Shown: positions 1 through 8,161, numbered from the stretch's first letter. The stretch is 64,000 bases of DNA from Curtobacterium guangdongense (GCF_049341845.1 NZ_JBMPIT010000003.1:351227-415226); one strand, 5' to 3'. Notes: a model not told the origin generated them from the letters alone. A program made the numbers and translations.

Positions 1-347
1 GGGACGTTGCCGCACTCGCACACCGGGAAGAGCATGCCGATCAGGGAGATCACCGCGCGACGGGGCATCGGGCGACTCGGGAGGATGCGCTCGAGGGCGC
101 CGTGCGGGACCCACACCTCGACGACGATCGAGAGCACGATGCCGAGCACGACGAACGGCAGGGACTCCACGACGACGCTGATCGCGAGCGTGAGGAAGTC
201 CTGCACGACGTCGGGGAGCCCGGCGGTGCCGACGGCCGGGGTGGCGAGCCGGATGCCGAGCAGCACGACGACGGCGAGCAGCACGAGACCGGGGCCGGTC
301 AGGGTCCGGGCACGCTGCTGCGGCGGCGTGGTGGTGCGCGTCGTCAC
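1..347 (-). CDS. UPF0718 (DUF318/YraQ-like) permease, N-terminal part
   Basis: Predicted integral-membrane permease of the UPF0718 family, whose substrates are mostly unknown. The gene runs off the left edge, so only the first 115 residues are present. Two hydrophobic stretches (about residues 12-32 and 48-72) are visible, and the last residues seen are PVCECGNVP, the Cys-Glu-Cys-Gly loop typical of the family. I chose the GTG at 347 because a TATCCT box (354-359) lies exactly 6 nt upstream and there is no Shine-Dalgarno sequence, which suggests a leaderless message. The strand follows from the protein motif; the plus-strand reading frame here is an antisense shadow. Confidence 0.8.
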   Translation of the reverse strand, partial: MTTRTTTPPQQRARTLTGPGLVLLAVVVLLGIRLATPAVGTAGLPDVVQDFLTLAISVVVESLPFVVLGIVLSIVVEVWVPHGALERILPSRPMPRRAVISLIGMLFPVCECGNV

Positions 348-421
348 CGGCTCAGGATAGGCGACGGGGGTGGCGGGGGCGCGGGGCGGCGCGGCGGCGG
401 GTCGCGTCAGCGAACCTCGTT

Positions 422-461
422 CCGGACACGCAACCGCCGACGGACGCGGTTCGGTGTCCGG
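422..461. terminator. Imperfect hairpin between permease start and TetR 3' end
   Basis: CCGGACACGCAACCG (422-436) pairs with CGGTTCGGTGTCCGG (447-461) with two mismatches and a 10-nt loop. It lies just past the stop of the minus-strand TetR gene and could end its transcript. No T-run follows. Confidence 0.4.
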
Positions 462-491
462 GTCACGGTTCGGTGCGGGTCCCCGGCCGCG

Positions 492-1070
492 TCAGCCCGC
501 AACCAGCGCGGCGACGTGGCGGTCGAGCAGGTCGATCGCCCACGTGGCGTCGCCGGCCGGGTCGAGCCGCACCACGTGCAACGCGAGCCCGTCGACCAGG
601 GCGTGCAGCCGCCGCGTCTCGTACTCCGTGTCCGCCGCGGGGACGCCGACGGCGTCGAGGATCCGCACGCACCACTGCCGCATCTCGTCGACGAGCCGGT
701 CGTGGAACGGACGGAGCTCGGGGTCCGTCAGGGCCGCCGTCCCGAGCGCGAGGTACACGTCGAGCTCGATGCGGCGCTCCTCGTCGAGGGGCAGCAGCTC
801 GACGAGGACCGCGTGCGCGAAGTCCGCGCCACCGAGCGAGGCGGGCAGCGCGTCGATACGGGCAGCGGTGCCGTCGAAGACGAGGTTCAGCGCGTGCTCC
901 CGGACGCTCGCCTGCGTGGGGAACACGTAGCGGACGGTGCTCGGCGGGAGACCGGCTTCGGCCGCGACGTTCCGGACGCTCAGCGCACCGAGGCCGTCCC
1001 GTGCCAGCACCTGGCAGGCAGCCTCGGACACGGTGCGGCGCCGTTCCTCGAGGTCGATGCTGCGCGTCAC
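492..1070 (-). CDS. TetR-family transcriptional repressor
   Basis: Cytoplasmic one-component repressor of 192 residues, the usual TetR length. The N-terminal helix-turn-helix spans about residues 25-50 (ALSVRNVAAEAGLPPSTVRY); the rest is the helical ligand-binding and dimerisation half, without a family-specific signature. It is divergent from two SMR exporter genes, and the 80-bp gap carries two copies of an 18-bp palindrome, so it most likely represses the exporters and itself. The GTG start at 1070 has a CAGAAT box 6 nt upstream. The inducer is unknown; guanidinium or a quaternary ammonium compound would fit the exporters. Confidence 0.9.
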   Translation of the reverse strand: MTRSIDLEERRRTVSEAACQVLARDGLGALSVRNVAAEAGLPPSTVRYVFPTQASVREHALNLVFDGTAARIDALPASLGGADFAHAVLVELLPLDEERRIELDVYLALGTAALTDPELRPFHDRLVDEMRQWCVRILDAVGVPAADTEYETRRLHALVDGLALHVVRLDPAGDATWAIDLLDRHVAALVAG

Positions 1071-1079
1071 CCGAACATT

Positions 1080-1097
1080 CTGGCACGACTGTGCGAC
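1080..1097. promoter_or_regulatory. Putative TetR operator, copy 1
   Basis: CTGGCACGACTGTGCGAC matches the inverse of copy 2 (1116-1133) at 16 of 18 positions. It overlaps the probable -10/-35 area of the TetR gene. Confidence 0.7.
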
Positions 1098-1115
1098 TCG
1101 TGCTAGAAAGGTCGT

Positions 1116-1133
1116 GTCGCACAGTCGTGCGAC
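1116..1133. promoter_or_regulatory. Putative TetR operator, copy 2
   Basis: GTCGCACAGTCGTGCGAC is a palindrome with perfect 7-bp arms around a 4-bp centre. It ends 17 bp before the first exporter's start codon, where bound repressor would block the exporter promoter. Its first 15 bp are the exact inverse of 1083-1097. Confidence 0.75.
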
Positions 1134-1150
1134 TATCGGGAGGAAGCGTC

Positions 1151-1465
1151 ATGACCTGGATCGTCCTGGTCCTCTCCGGCGTGCTCGAAGCAGTGTGGGC
1201 GACCGCACTCGGCGCGTCGAACGGGTTCAAGAAGGTGGTGCCGACGATCGTCTTCGTCCTCGGCATGGCCGCGAGCATGGCCGGCCTGGCCTACGCGATG
1301 ACGGCGATCCCGGTCGGCACGGCCTACGCGGTGTGGGTCGGCATCGGTGCGTCGCTCACGGTGCTCGTCGCGATCGCCCGGAAGCAGGAAGTCGCGTCGT
1401 TCGGCCGGGTCGCCCTGGTGCTCGGCCTGGTGGCGTGCGTCGTCGGACTCAAGGTGGTGAGCTAG
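1151..1465 (+). CDS. SMR-family exporter, SugE/Gdx type (first of pair)
   Basis: Small multidrug resistance transporter of 104 residues with four membrane helices, the standard length. The proton/substrate-coupling glutamate is E13 in the LEAVWATALG helix, and TAYAVWVGIG matches the SugE/Gdx signature rather than EmrE/QacE, so guanidinium export by proton antiport is the likely role. A GGGAGG Shine-Dalgarno sequence sits 7 nt before the ATG. The second SMR gene follows after 2 bp, so the two are cotranscribed and may form a YkkCD-like heterodimer. Expression is probably controlled by the divergent TetR protein; I see no guanidine riboswitch. Confidence 0.9.
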   Translation: MTWIVLVLSGVLEAVWATALGASNGFKKVVPTIVFVLGMAASMAGLAYAMTAIPVGTAYAVWVGIGASLTVLVAIARKQEVASFGRVALVLGLVACVVGLKVVS

Positions 1466-1467
1466 CG

Positions 1468-1866
1468 ATGGCGTGGATCGTCCTCTTCGTCAGTGCCGCG
1501 CTCGAGACCGTCTGGGCGACCGCGCTCGGCCAGAGCCATGGCTTCACCCGGCTCCAGCCGACCATCGTCTTCGCCATCACGATCGTGATCAGCCTCGTCG
1601 CGTTCGGCTACGTCCTGAAGCACATCCCGATCAGCACGGCGTACGCGGTGTGGACGGGGACCGGCGCGGCACTCACGGTGCTCTGGGGCATGGCCACCGG
1701 CGCCGAGCCCGTCACGGTGCTCCGCCTGGTGTTCATCGCCGGCATCGTCGGCTGCGTCGTCGGCCTGAAGCTCCTCCCAGCACGCCCGGTTGCGCCCGCC
1801 GCGCCCGCTCCCACTCCCGTGCCGACGCCCACCCCCGCCTCCCCCACCCGGTCGAATCGCGCGTAG
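1468..1866 (+). CDS. SMR-family exporter, SugE/Gdx type (second of pair)
   Basis: Partner of the preceding exporter: four helices, E13 conserved, and TAYAVWTGTG in the Gdx position. At 132 residues it is about 27 longer than the family norm; the extra C-terminal tail is Pro/Ala-rich (ARPVAPAAPAPTPVPTPTP) and its last residues, SNRA and the stop, are read from the start of a palindromic repeat (1851-1927). The tail therefore looks like a recent read-through into intergenic DNA rather than a functional domain. The paired arrangement suggests an obligate heterodimer, but each could also work as a homodimer. Confidence 0.88.
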   Translation: MAWIVLFVSAALETVWATALGQSHGFTRLQPTIVFAITIVISLVAFGYVLKHIPISTAYAVWTGTGAALTVLWGMATGAEPVTVLRLVFIAGIVGCVVGLKLLPARPVAPAAPAPTPVPTPTPASPTRSNRA

Positions 1867-1927
1867 GAAGTCGAATCGCGCGTAGGAGGTCGGTTTTTCC
1901 CACCACCTACGCGCGATTCGGCTTTCC
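1851..1927. repeat. Composite palindromic element, part A, copy 1
   Basis: Two direct units of TCGAATCGCGCGTAGGA (1852-1868 and 1871-1887) face one inverted unit CCTACGCGCGATTCGG across a short T-rich loop. It lies between convergent genes and supplies the stop codon of the second SMR gene. Related copies are at 17917, 37187 and 51736. Confidence 0.85.
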
Positions 1928-1963
1928 ACTGCACGTGTGATGGGTGGGAACCACCGACGGACG

Positions 1964-1995
1964 GGAGGCTCGGCGCCAGCTGGCACCGAGCCTCC
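1964..1995. repeat. Palindrome B, copy following element A1
   Basis: A 16-bp-armed palindrome with stem GGAGGCTCGG centred on CCAGCTGG, with one mismatch. It is placed 37 bp after part A and just past the 3' end of the LLM oxidoreductase, so it could act as a two-way terminator. Confidence 0.8.
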
Positions 1996-2014
1996 ATTCA
2001 TGCGGATGGTTCGG

Positions 2015-3154
2015 TCAGACCGACGCGCCGGTCCACTCGTCGACCGCGGCCACGTGGTCGGTGCCGACCGTGCCCGCTGCGCGGGCGGCGGCGACACGCT
2101 CCGCGTGCGACGGCGGGTTCGACGGCACGCCTGCCGGGCGCCCCTCGTCGTTGATCTTGCGGAGCTCCGGCACGATGTCCGACGCGAGGATGTCGATCTG
2201 CTCGAGGACCGTCTTGAGCGGCAGGCCCGCGTGGTCGACGAGGAAGAGCTGGCGCTGGTAGTGCCCGACGCTGTCCTTCATCGCCGCGTACCGGTCGATG
2301 ACCTGCTGCGGCGACCCGACGGTCAGCGGGGTCTGCTCGGTGAAGTCCTCCATCGACGGCCCGTGCCCGTAGACCGGGGCGTTGTCGAAGTACGGGCGGA
2401 ACTCGGCGATCGCGTCCTGCGAGTTCTTGCGCGCGAAGAACTGCCCGCCGAGCCCGACGATCGCCTGGCTCGCGGCACCGTGCCCGTAGTGCTCGAAGCG
2501 CTGCCGGTAGAGGCCGACCATCTGCGCGGTGTGCTCGATCGGCCAGAAGATGTTGTTGTGGAAGAAGCCGTCACCGTAGTAGGCGGCCTGCTCCGCGATC
2601 TCCGGCGTGCGGATCGAGCCGTGCCAGACGAACGGCGCGACACCGTCGAGCGGACGCGGTGTCGAGGTGAAGCCCTGCAGCGGCGTGCGGAACTTGCCCT
2701 GCCAGTTGACGACCTCGTTCTCCCACAGCTGGCGGACCAGCGCGTAGTTCTCGATCGCCAGGTTCACGCCCTGCCGGATGTCCTGCCCGAACCACGGGTA
2801 GACCGGGCCGGTGTTGCCCCGCCCCATCATCAGGTCCATGCGGCCGTCGGAGATCACCTGGAGCATCGCGTACTCCTCCGCGATGCGCACCGGGTCGTTC
2901 GTCGTGATGAGGGTCGTCGACGTCGAGAGCGTGATGTGCTTCGTCCGCCCGGCCAGGTAGCCGAGCATCGTCGTCGGCGAGGACGCGACGAACGGCGGGT
3001 TGTGGTGCTCACCCGTGGCGAAGACGTCGAGCCCGGCCTGGTCGGCGTGCTCGGCGATCGTCATGATGTCGCGGACGCGCTGCGTGTCGTCCGGAGTGGT
3101 CCCCGTGGTCGGGTCGGTCGTGACGTCACTGACCGTGAAGATGCCGAACTGCAT
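2015..3154 (-). CDS. LLM-class (luciferase-like) flavin-dependent oxidoreductase
   Basis: 379-residue cytoplasmic monooxygenase-fold protein that would use reduced FMN or F420; substrate unknown. The N-terminus MQFGIFTVSDV, the ATGEHHNPPFVASSPTT segment near residue 50 and the DLMMGRGNTGPVYPWFG block are typical of luciferase-like TIM barrels. The ATG at 3154 was chosen because GGAAGG lies 7 nt upstream and because MQFGIF is the usual family start; an in-frame upstream extension has no family similarity. The gene stands alone and ends against the composite repeat. The C-terminal 30 residues are Ala/Val-rich and of no clear function. Confidence 0.88.
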   Translation of the reverse strand: MQFGIFTVSDVTTDPTTGTTPDDTQRVRDIMTIAEHADQAGLDVFATGEHHNPPFVASSPTTMLGYLAGRTKHITLSTSTTLITTNDPVRIAEEYAMLQVISDGRMDLMMGRGNTGPVYPWFGQDIRQGVNLAIENYALVRQLWENEVVNWQGKFRTPLQGFTSTPRPLDGVAPFVWHGSIRTPEIAEQAAYYGDGFFHNNIFWPIEHTAQMVGLYRQRFEHYGHGAASQAIVGLGGQFFARKNSQDAIAEFRPYFDNAPVYGHGPSMEDFTEQTPLTVGSPQQVIDRYAAMKDSVGHYQRQLFLVDHAGLPLKTVLEQIDILASDIVPELRKINDEGRPAGVPSNPPSHAERVAAARAAGTVGTDHVAAVDEWTGASV

Positions 3155-3367
3155 GATGCCGCCTTCCGTGAGATCAATGCGTTTGCATCGAACTGCCGGG
3201 TACAACGTAGCGCACCCCACGGTATTCCCGCGAGGAGCCGGCCCGCCACGCGACCGAGCATCGGGCCGCTCCTGTCCGCCGAACTGCCGACCGCGGGAGC
3301 CCGCCGATCCGCGTAGCGTCGAACCGGAACCCCTCACCAGGTTCGCTGATCAGGACGAGGTTCCACC

Positions 3368-3838
3368 GTGACGACCATCACCTCGACAGCCGCACTCGTC
3401 GACGACGAATGGGTGCTGCGCTGCGTCGACTACCCGGCGATCGAACACCACGGCGCATGGCTCGACGACGTCGTCGTCCAGCACCGCACGATGGTGCACG
3501 ACTTCGCGGGCGAGACCCCGCGCATCGAGTTCGTCGTCGGCGACCCCTCGACCGCCACGCGCATCGCCACCGTCCGGTGCGCGAGCGAGCGCGCACGGGC
3601 GATGCGCGCGGAGGCCCGGGTGCTCGAGGAGTCCGTCGCCGACGACCGCGTCGCCCTGGTCGCCCGTCTCACCGAGCTCAACGTCGCGCCGTCCGAGATC
3701 GCCGAGATCCTCGGCCTCTCCGTCCGTGCCGTGCGCGACGAACTCGGTTCCGACGAGGAAGCACGGATCGCCCGGCGGATCCTCCGGACCCTGCACCACG
3801 CCGACGAGCCGCAGCCGGCGGACGGGCAGCGCGGCTAG
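3368..3838 (+). CDS. HicB-like protein with C-terminal HTH-like segment (function unknown)
   Basis: 156 residues, GTG start with GACGAGG upstream. The first 50 residues resemble the HicB half-RNase-H fold (EWVLRCVDYPAIEHHGAWLD, with an acidic charged tail of the sheet), and residues 108-128 (PSEIAEILGLSVRAVRDEL) look like a helix-turn-helix. No HicA-like toxin is encoded beside it, so it is not a normal HicAB pair. It is most like stand-alone actinobacterial HicB-type proteins, which may be orphan DNA-binding factors. Its stop codon interlocks with the convergent gene's stop in one CTAG. Real coding is supported by codon bias and the start context; the family assignment is tentative. Confidence 0.6.
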   Translation: MTTITSTAALVDDEWVLRCVDYPAIEHHGAWLDDVVVQHRTMVHDFAGETPRIEFVVGDPSTATRIATVRCASERARAMRAEARVLEESVADDRVALVARLTELNVAPSEIAEILGLSVRAVRDELGSDEEARIARRILRTLHHADEPQPADGQRG

Positions 3839-4758
3839 GCGTCGTCCTCGATCACCCGGCCGCGCAGCACCTTCGATTCCCGCCACAACAGGTACGCGCC
3901 GGTCCAGACGAACATGATCGCGACGAGCGCCAGACACGGGAACAGGAACACGAAGTCGAGCGTCGTCCCGATCGGCGGCGCACCCGGCATCGCGGACCGC
4001 AGTGCCGGGAACGACAGCAGCGTCGCGCTCAACCAGATCACGTTCGCGAACTCCAGCTTCCGTCGGAGGATCGCACTGCCGACCGTGACGACCGCCATCA
4101 GCGTCGTGAACAGGATCGCGAGGATGTAGAACGACACGATCACGATGCTCAGCGCGTCGCGGTGTCCGTCGATCTGCATCGGGACCAGCGTGCGACCGTC
4201 CTGCTGCTCGGCACCGGAGCGCTCGGCCTGCATGTTCCACGGCCGCGCGGAGTTCGACATGTCGACCTGGAAGGGCACCGCTCGACCGGTGTCGTCGTTC
4301 TGCACGCTGAGCTGGAAGTTCGCGAACGGCTGGTCGAACGGGTACGAGGTGTCACCGCGGTCGAGCGTCAGCGTCAACGAGGTCGCGTCCACCACGGACT
4401 GGCCGGGGAACGTCACGACACTCGTCGTCACGCCGCCGCTCGACACCTCGATGCGCAGCGGCTCCGAGATCTCACCTGCCTTGTCGCCGACGAAGTCCCC
4501 GTGCGGGATCGGCAGCACGTTCGCCTGCATCACCCGGTTCGACAGGTCGACGTCCTGCACGCTCATCCGCAGCGACATGTAGTTGCCGGTCCGGTCGTTC
4601 GGCCCGGACACCGGCACGGTGGTCGTGGTCTTCAGCGCTCCGGAGAGCCCGATCACGACGTAGTACACCGCCAGCAGCACCACCGCGACCAGCAGGATGA
4701 TCGGCGCGGGATTGCGTCGGGTACGCCGTTCCGGCGGGGCTTCGGTCGTCTGCGTCAT
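3835..4758 (-). CDS. DUF4436 family membrane protein
   Basis: 307 residues. One N-terminal membrane helix (about 20-42), an extracytoplasmic beta-rich domain (45-205) with conserved PFDQPFANFQL-type segment, and three C-terminal helices (about 206-230, 242-262 and 268-295) match DUF4436. Function is unknown. The ATG overlaps the stop of the upstream Ig-like surface protein by 4 nt (ATGA), so the two are translationally coupled and probably act together at the cell surface. Its own stop shares CTAG with the convergent HicB-like gene. Confidence 0.82.
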   Translation of the reverse strand: MTQTTEAPPERRTRRNPAPIILLVAVVLLAVYYVVIGLSGALKTTTTVPVSGPNDRTGNYMSLRMSVQDVDLSNRVMQANVLPIPHGDFVGDKAGEISEPLRIEVSSGGVTTSVVTFPGQSVVDATSLTLTLDRGDTSYPFDQPFANFQLSVQNDDTGRAVPFQVDMSNSARPWNMQAERSGAEQQDGRTLVPMQIDGHRDALSIVIVSFYILAILFTTLMAVVTVGSAILRRKLEFANVIWLSATLLSFPALRSAMPGAPPIGTTLDFVFLFPCLALVAIMFVWTGAYLLWRESKVLRGRVIEDDA

Positions 4759-7040
4759 CGGTTGCTCCCGGACTGGTCGTCAGGTCGGATCGGACTGGAG
4801 GCTGTGGTGCCGCCCGGTGGGTCGGCTCCCGTCGGTGGGCCGGTCGCCACCGGCGCCGTGGGGCTCCCGCCGGTCGACCGGCGGCCCGCCACCGTGGCGG
4901 CGAGCGCGAAGAGCAGCATCGCGAGGAGGGGCACCATCGCGCCGGGGAACTCGGTGACGTTGAACGTGGTGATCTGGTCGGCGAGCTGGGACGCCTCGGT
5001 CTCGCCCTTCGCGACCGCGGTGGTCACCGTCATCGCGTTGGCCTGCGACGACCGGTTCGACGCCACCTGGATCTGCTGCACGGCGGTGTCCGGTGCGTTC
5101 ACGGCGTCGGCGAACACCCGGATCGCCACGTCGGCCTGCTTGCCGGGGTCGAGCGGGATCAGGCACGAGAACGTGGTCGTCGCGACCGAGCAGTCGACCG
5201 GCTCCTCGTCGACCGCGACGTCGACGTTCCGGTAGACCATGCCGGTGCTCATGCGGGCCGAGAACGTGATCGCCACCGTCGCGCCGGAGCCGTTCGGGCC
5301 GAGGGTGCCGCGCATGTCGGCGACCGTTCCCGGCATGATCCGCTGCGTCCCGAACCGCAGGTCCATCGGGAGCGCTCCGTTGCCCGATCCGGCCCCGGCG
5401 TCTCCACCGGTCCCGCCGCCGCTGCCGTCTCCGTCACTGCTTCCGGATCCCGAACCGGGCGTGCTCGGGGCCGGAGCAGACGGAGCCGGAGTGGACGGTG
5501 CGGGCGCGCTCCCACCCGGGGAACCGCTACCGACGCCGCCGCCTGCCGCGCTCCCGCCGCCGGCCGGTCCTGCGGGGCCGGTCGGAGCCGTGGAGCCGCC
5601 ACCTGCGGGACCGGAGCCCGCGCTGGGCGGTGGCACCGAGCCTCCCGGCGGGGCGGGGACGACCGGACGGAGCACCGTGAACGTGCGTGAGCCAGCAGCA
5701 GATGTGAGGCCACCGAAGGCCTCGGTCACGGTGAGGGTCACCGAGCCGTACGGCAGCGGCTGGTCCGCGGTGCAGGACCAGATGCCGTCCTCGCCGGCGG
5801 TCGCGGCGCAGACCACCGTCGGGCCGAGCATCACGGTGACCCGGCCGCCCCCGACGGCGCCGTTGCCGAAGATGCCGGGTCGACGCTCGGGCGTCGAGGA
5901 ACCGGCGACCGGCTGGGTGAAGCCGGGAGCCGGAGGCGCGACGACCTCGAGCGAGCCGTCGGAGTCGACCGGCGAGACGGACGCCGTCGTCGACGCGGCG
6001 CTCGTGGCGATCAGGTAGGAAGTGCCGGGGGCGGTGCCCGTCGGCGCAGCGCCGGTGATCGTCACCGTCGCGGATGCGCCGGGGGCGATCGTGCCGACGG
6101 GGACGCCGCTCGGGAGCGCTGCGCAGTCGACCGCGGTGCTGCCCACTCGGCACGTCGTCGCCGGGAAGCCACCGAGGCCTGCCGTGAACACGACACCGCG
6201 GGCTTCACCGTCACCGCCGTTCGCGATCGTCACGGTGCGGGTCGCCGGTTGTGTGGGAATGAGCCGTTCGGCGCCGGACTGCGTGATCGAGAACGCTGCT
6301 GGTGCGAGGACGGTGAACGTGCTCGTCGCCGTCGGCGAGACCTGGCCGAACCGGTCGGTCTGCGTCGCTGTGACCGTGTGCTCACCGACCGTGAGCGGGT
6401 CGCTCGGGTCGCACGACCAGGTGGTCGTGGCGTCGGCCGGCGGTGAGCAGAGCTGGACGCCGTCGAGTGCGACGCTCGCGGCGTTCCCGGCCGTCTTCGT
6501 GCCGGTGATCGTCGGCTGGGCGGCGATGGACTCGCTGCCGTCGCCGGGTGCGGTGATGGTCGGGGCACCGGGGGCCGCCGGCGCGACGACGGTGATCGAG
6601 TACGGGGCGGCCGGATCGACCGGGACGATGGCGGAGCTGCCGGTCTTCGTGCCGAGCGTCGCGTCCGCGTCGATCACGAGCTGCACGTCGACGGTGTTCG
6701 GTGCTCCCCAGAAGAGGTTCCCGCACGCGGCGGACGTGCCGTCTGCGGACGGTGTGCAGGTGAAGGGCGCGAGGCCGGTCCCCGGTTTGGTCGCGGCGGC
6801 GGTGATGCGGGTCTGCGGCGGCGCGGTGATCGTCCAGTTCCCGGTGCCGCCGGTCTGGTTCTGGACGGTCGCCACCACCTGCGCGCCCGGCACACCGGAG
6901 GGCACCGGGCCGACCTGGGTCATGGCGTTCGCGGGTGCGCTCGGGATGACGACGGCAGCGATCGCGAGGACGACTCCGAGCGCAGCGGCGAGCGTCCGCT
7001 GGCGGCGACGTGTCGTCCCCGCGGTGTCCTGCGCCCGCAT
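4755..7040 (-). CDS. Large secreted Ig-like protein with C-terminal membrane anchor
   Basis: 761 residues. A signal peptide (about 1-39, ending in ANA) is followed by a beta-rich domain, an Ig-like module (about 150-240), a DUF11-like middle section (250-365), a second Ig-like module (370-455), a long Pro/Gly/Ser stalk (455-560), a globular beta domain and a C-terminal membrane helix (about 702-722) with a short Pro-rich tail. There is no LPXTG-type signal, so anchoring is by the helix. Paired cysteines in the Ig-like modules probably form disulfides. The layout is that of a wall-spanning adhesin or receptor, coupled to the DUF4436 protein. The ligand is not predictable. Confidence 0.8.
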   Translation of the reverse strand: MRAQDTAGTTRRRQRTLAAALGVVLAIAAVVIPSAPANAMTQVGPVPSGVPGAQVVATVQNQTGGTGNWTITAPPQTRITAAATKPGTGLAPFTCTPSADGTSAACGNLFWGAPNTVDVQLVIDADATLGTKTGSSAIVPVDPAAPYSITVVAPAAPGAPTITAPGDGSESIAAQPTITGTKTAGNAASVALDGVQLCSPPADATTTWSCDPSDPLTVGEHTVTATQTDRFGQVSPTATSTFTVLAPAAFSITQSGAERLIPTQPATRTVTIANGGDGEARGVVFTAGLGGFPATTCRVGSTAVDCAALPSGVPVGTIAPGASATVTITGAAPTGTAPGTSYLIATSAASTTASVSPVDSDGSLEVVAPPAPGFTQPVAGSSTPERRPGIFGNGAVGGGRVTVMLGPTVVCAATAGEDGIWSCTADQPLPYGSVTLTVTEAFGGLTSAAGSRTFTVLRPVVPAPPGGSVPPPSAGSGPAGGGSTAPTGPAGPAGGGSAAGGGVGSGSPGGSAPAPSTPAPSAPAPSTPGSGSGSSDGDGSGGGTGGDAGAGSGNGALPMDLRFGTQRIMPGTVADMRGTLGPNGSGATVAITFSARMSTGMVYRNVDVAVDEEPVDCSVATTTFSCLIPLDPGKQADVAIRVFADAVNAPDTAVQQIQVASNRSSQANAMTVTTAVAKGETEASQLADQITTFNVTEFPGAMVPLLAMLLFALAATVAGRRSTGGSPTAPVATGPPTGADPPGGTTASSPIRPDDQSGSNR

Positions 7041-7144
7041 GCTTCCCCTCGTCCGCGGCTTGTCCCGACGCCGCTGACACGAGGAACGCTAGTCGGAAAG
7101 CGCGGCCTCCGGCCGACGCGTTACCCGGCTGTGATACGGCGTGC

Positions 7145-8059
7145 TCACACGGGCGCGGGCAGCCCCTTGGTGTTCGTCGTGGGGGCGGTGTGGTGCATAC
7201 CGTCCGCGAGCCACACCGCGGTCACCGCGAGGAGCACGCTCACCGACGACGCCATCCGCCCCGCGACGAGCATCGCGTCGTGGTCGTGTCCGCTGCCGTT
7301 CGTCACCGCGAGCACGAGCGCGGCGATCCCCACGGCGAGCGTCACCCCCGTCGAGACCAGCAGCACCGCCGTCACCACCCGACGAGGACCCCGGCGGCCG
7401 TCCCGGTCCCCACGCGCACCACGGTCGACGAGTGGTCCGACGGCACGGACCAGCCCCACCCAGAACAACGCGACCGCACATGCGCCGACGATGTCGCTCA
7501 CCCGGTGCCAGCCGTAGACCACCGTCTGGTTCGCCACGAACACCGCGTACGCGGCGCCGAGGAGCAGCACGATCGGCCGGAACCGACGCGGCGTGACCAT
7601 CAGGACCGCGAACAACGCCGCCATCGCGATCGTCGCGTGACCGGACGGGAACGAGTTCGGCGTCGTGGACCCGGCGATCTCCGGGCGCACGGCGATACGC
7701 TTGAGGAGCGTGGAGGTGCCAGCCGAGGCGAGCACCACCACACCCGCCGCCAGCCCGACGGCGAGCCGCCTCCGTGCGAACGCGACGGCGGCGATCACCA
7801 CGACCAGCAGCAGGATCACCGGGACCGAGATGACGTTGAGTGCGGTGTCCGACCCGAACAGGTCGGTCTCCCGGACCCCGCCGAGCGCAGAGTCCTCGAC
7901 CCGTTGCCCGAGCGGCGTCAGCACGGCGACCGCGTAGACGAGAGGCACGATCACGAACCCCAGAGCCGACAGCACAGCCCACCGGAACCGGCGCGAGACA
8001 CTCGGTCCGCGCCCGTCGTCGCGCGGATCGGACGCGGTGCGCTCCGGCGTGCGGCTCAC
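7145..8059 (-). CDS. Phosphatase PAP2 family membrane protein
   Basis: 304-residue integral membrane phosphatase that probably hydrolyses a lipid phosphate such as undecaprenyl pyrophosphate or phosphatidic acid. The three PAP2 motifs are present: KRIAVRP, SFPSGHA and YGWHRVSD, giving the catalytic histidines and aspartate on the outer face. About six helices are visible. The GTG at 8059 was selected because GAGGA lies 7 nt upstream; the open frame extends far upstream but is unlike the family. The gene is divergent from the DUF4383 gene. Confidence 0.88.
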   Translation of the reverse strand: MSRTPERTASDPRDDGRGPSVSRRFRWAVLSALGFVIVPLVYAVAVLTPLGQRVEDSALGGVRETDLFGSDTALNVISVPVILLLVVVIAAVAFARRRLAVGLAAGVVVLASAGTSTLLKRIAVRPEIAGSTTPNSFPSGHATIAMAALFAVLMVTPRRFRPIVLLLGAAYAVFVANQTVVYGWHRVSDIVGACAVALFWVGLVRAVGPLVDRGARGDRDGRRGPRRVVTAVLLVSTGVTLAVGIAALVLAVTNGSGHDHDAMLVAGRMASSVSVLLAVTAVWLADGMHHTAPTTNTKGLPAPV

Positions 8060-8161
8060 GGGGATCGTCCTCCTCGGGGTCGTCGTCGCGGGCCTGGTGG
8101 TGCGCCTCGTCACGGCGCTGCGGACCGGTGGTCGCTCGGGCGGATCGTCGGCCGTGCGATC

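Noticed and set aside
1080..1150. Guanidine riboswitch before the SMR pair
   Set aside because: The leader is too short and is occupied by palindromic operators; no riboswitch core is recognisable.
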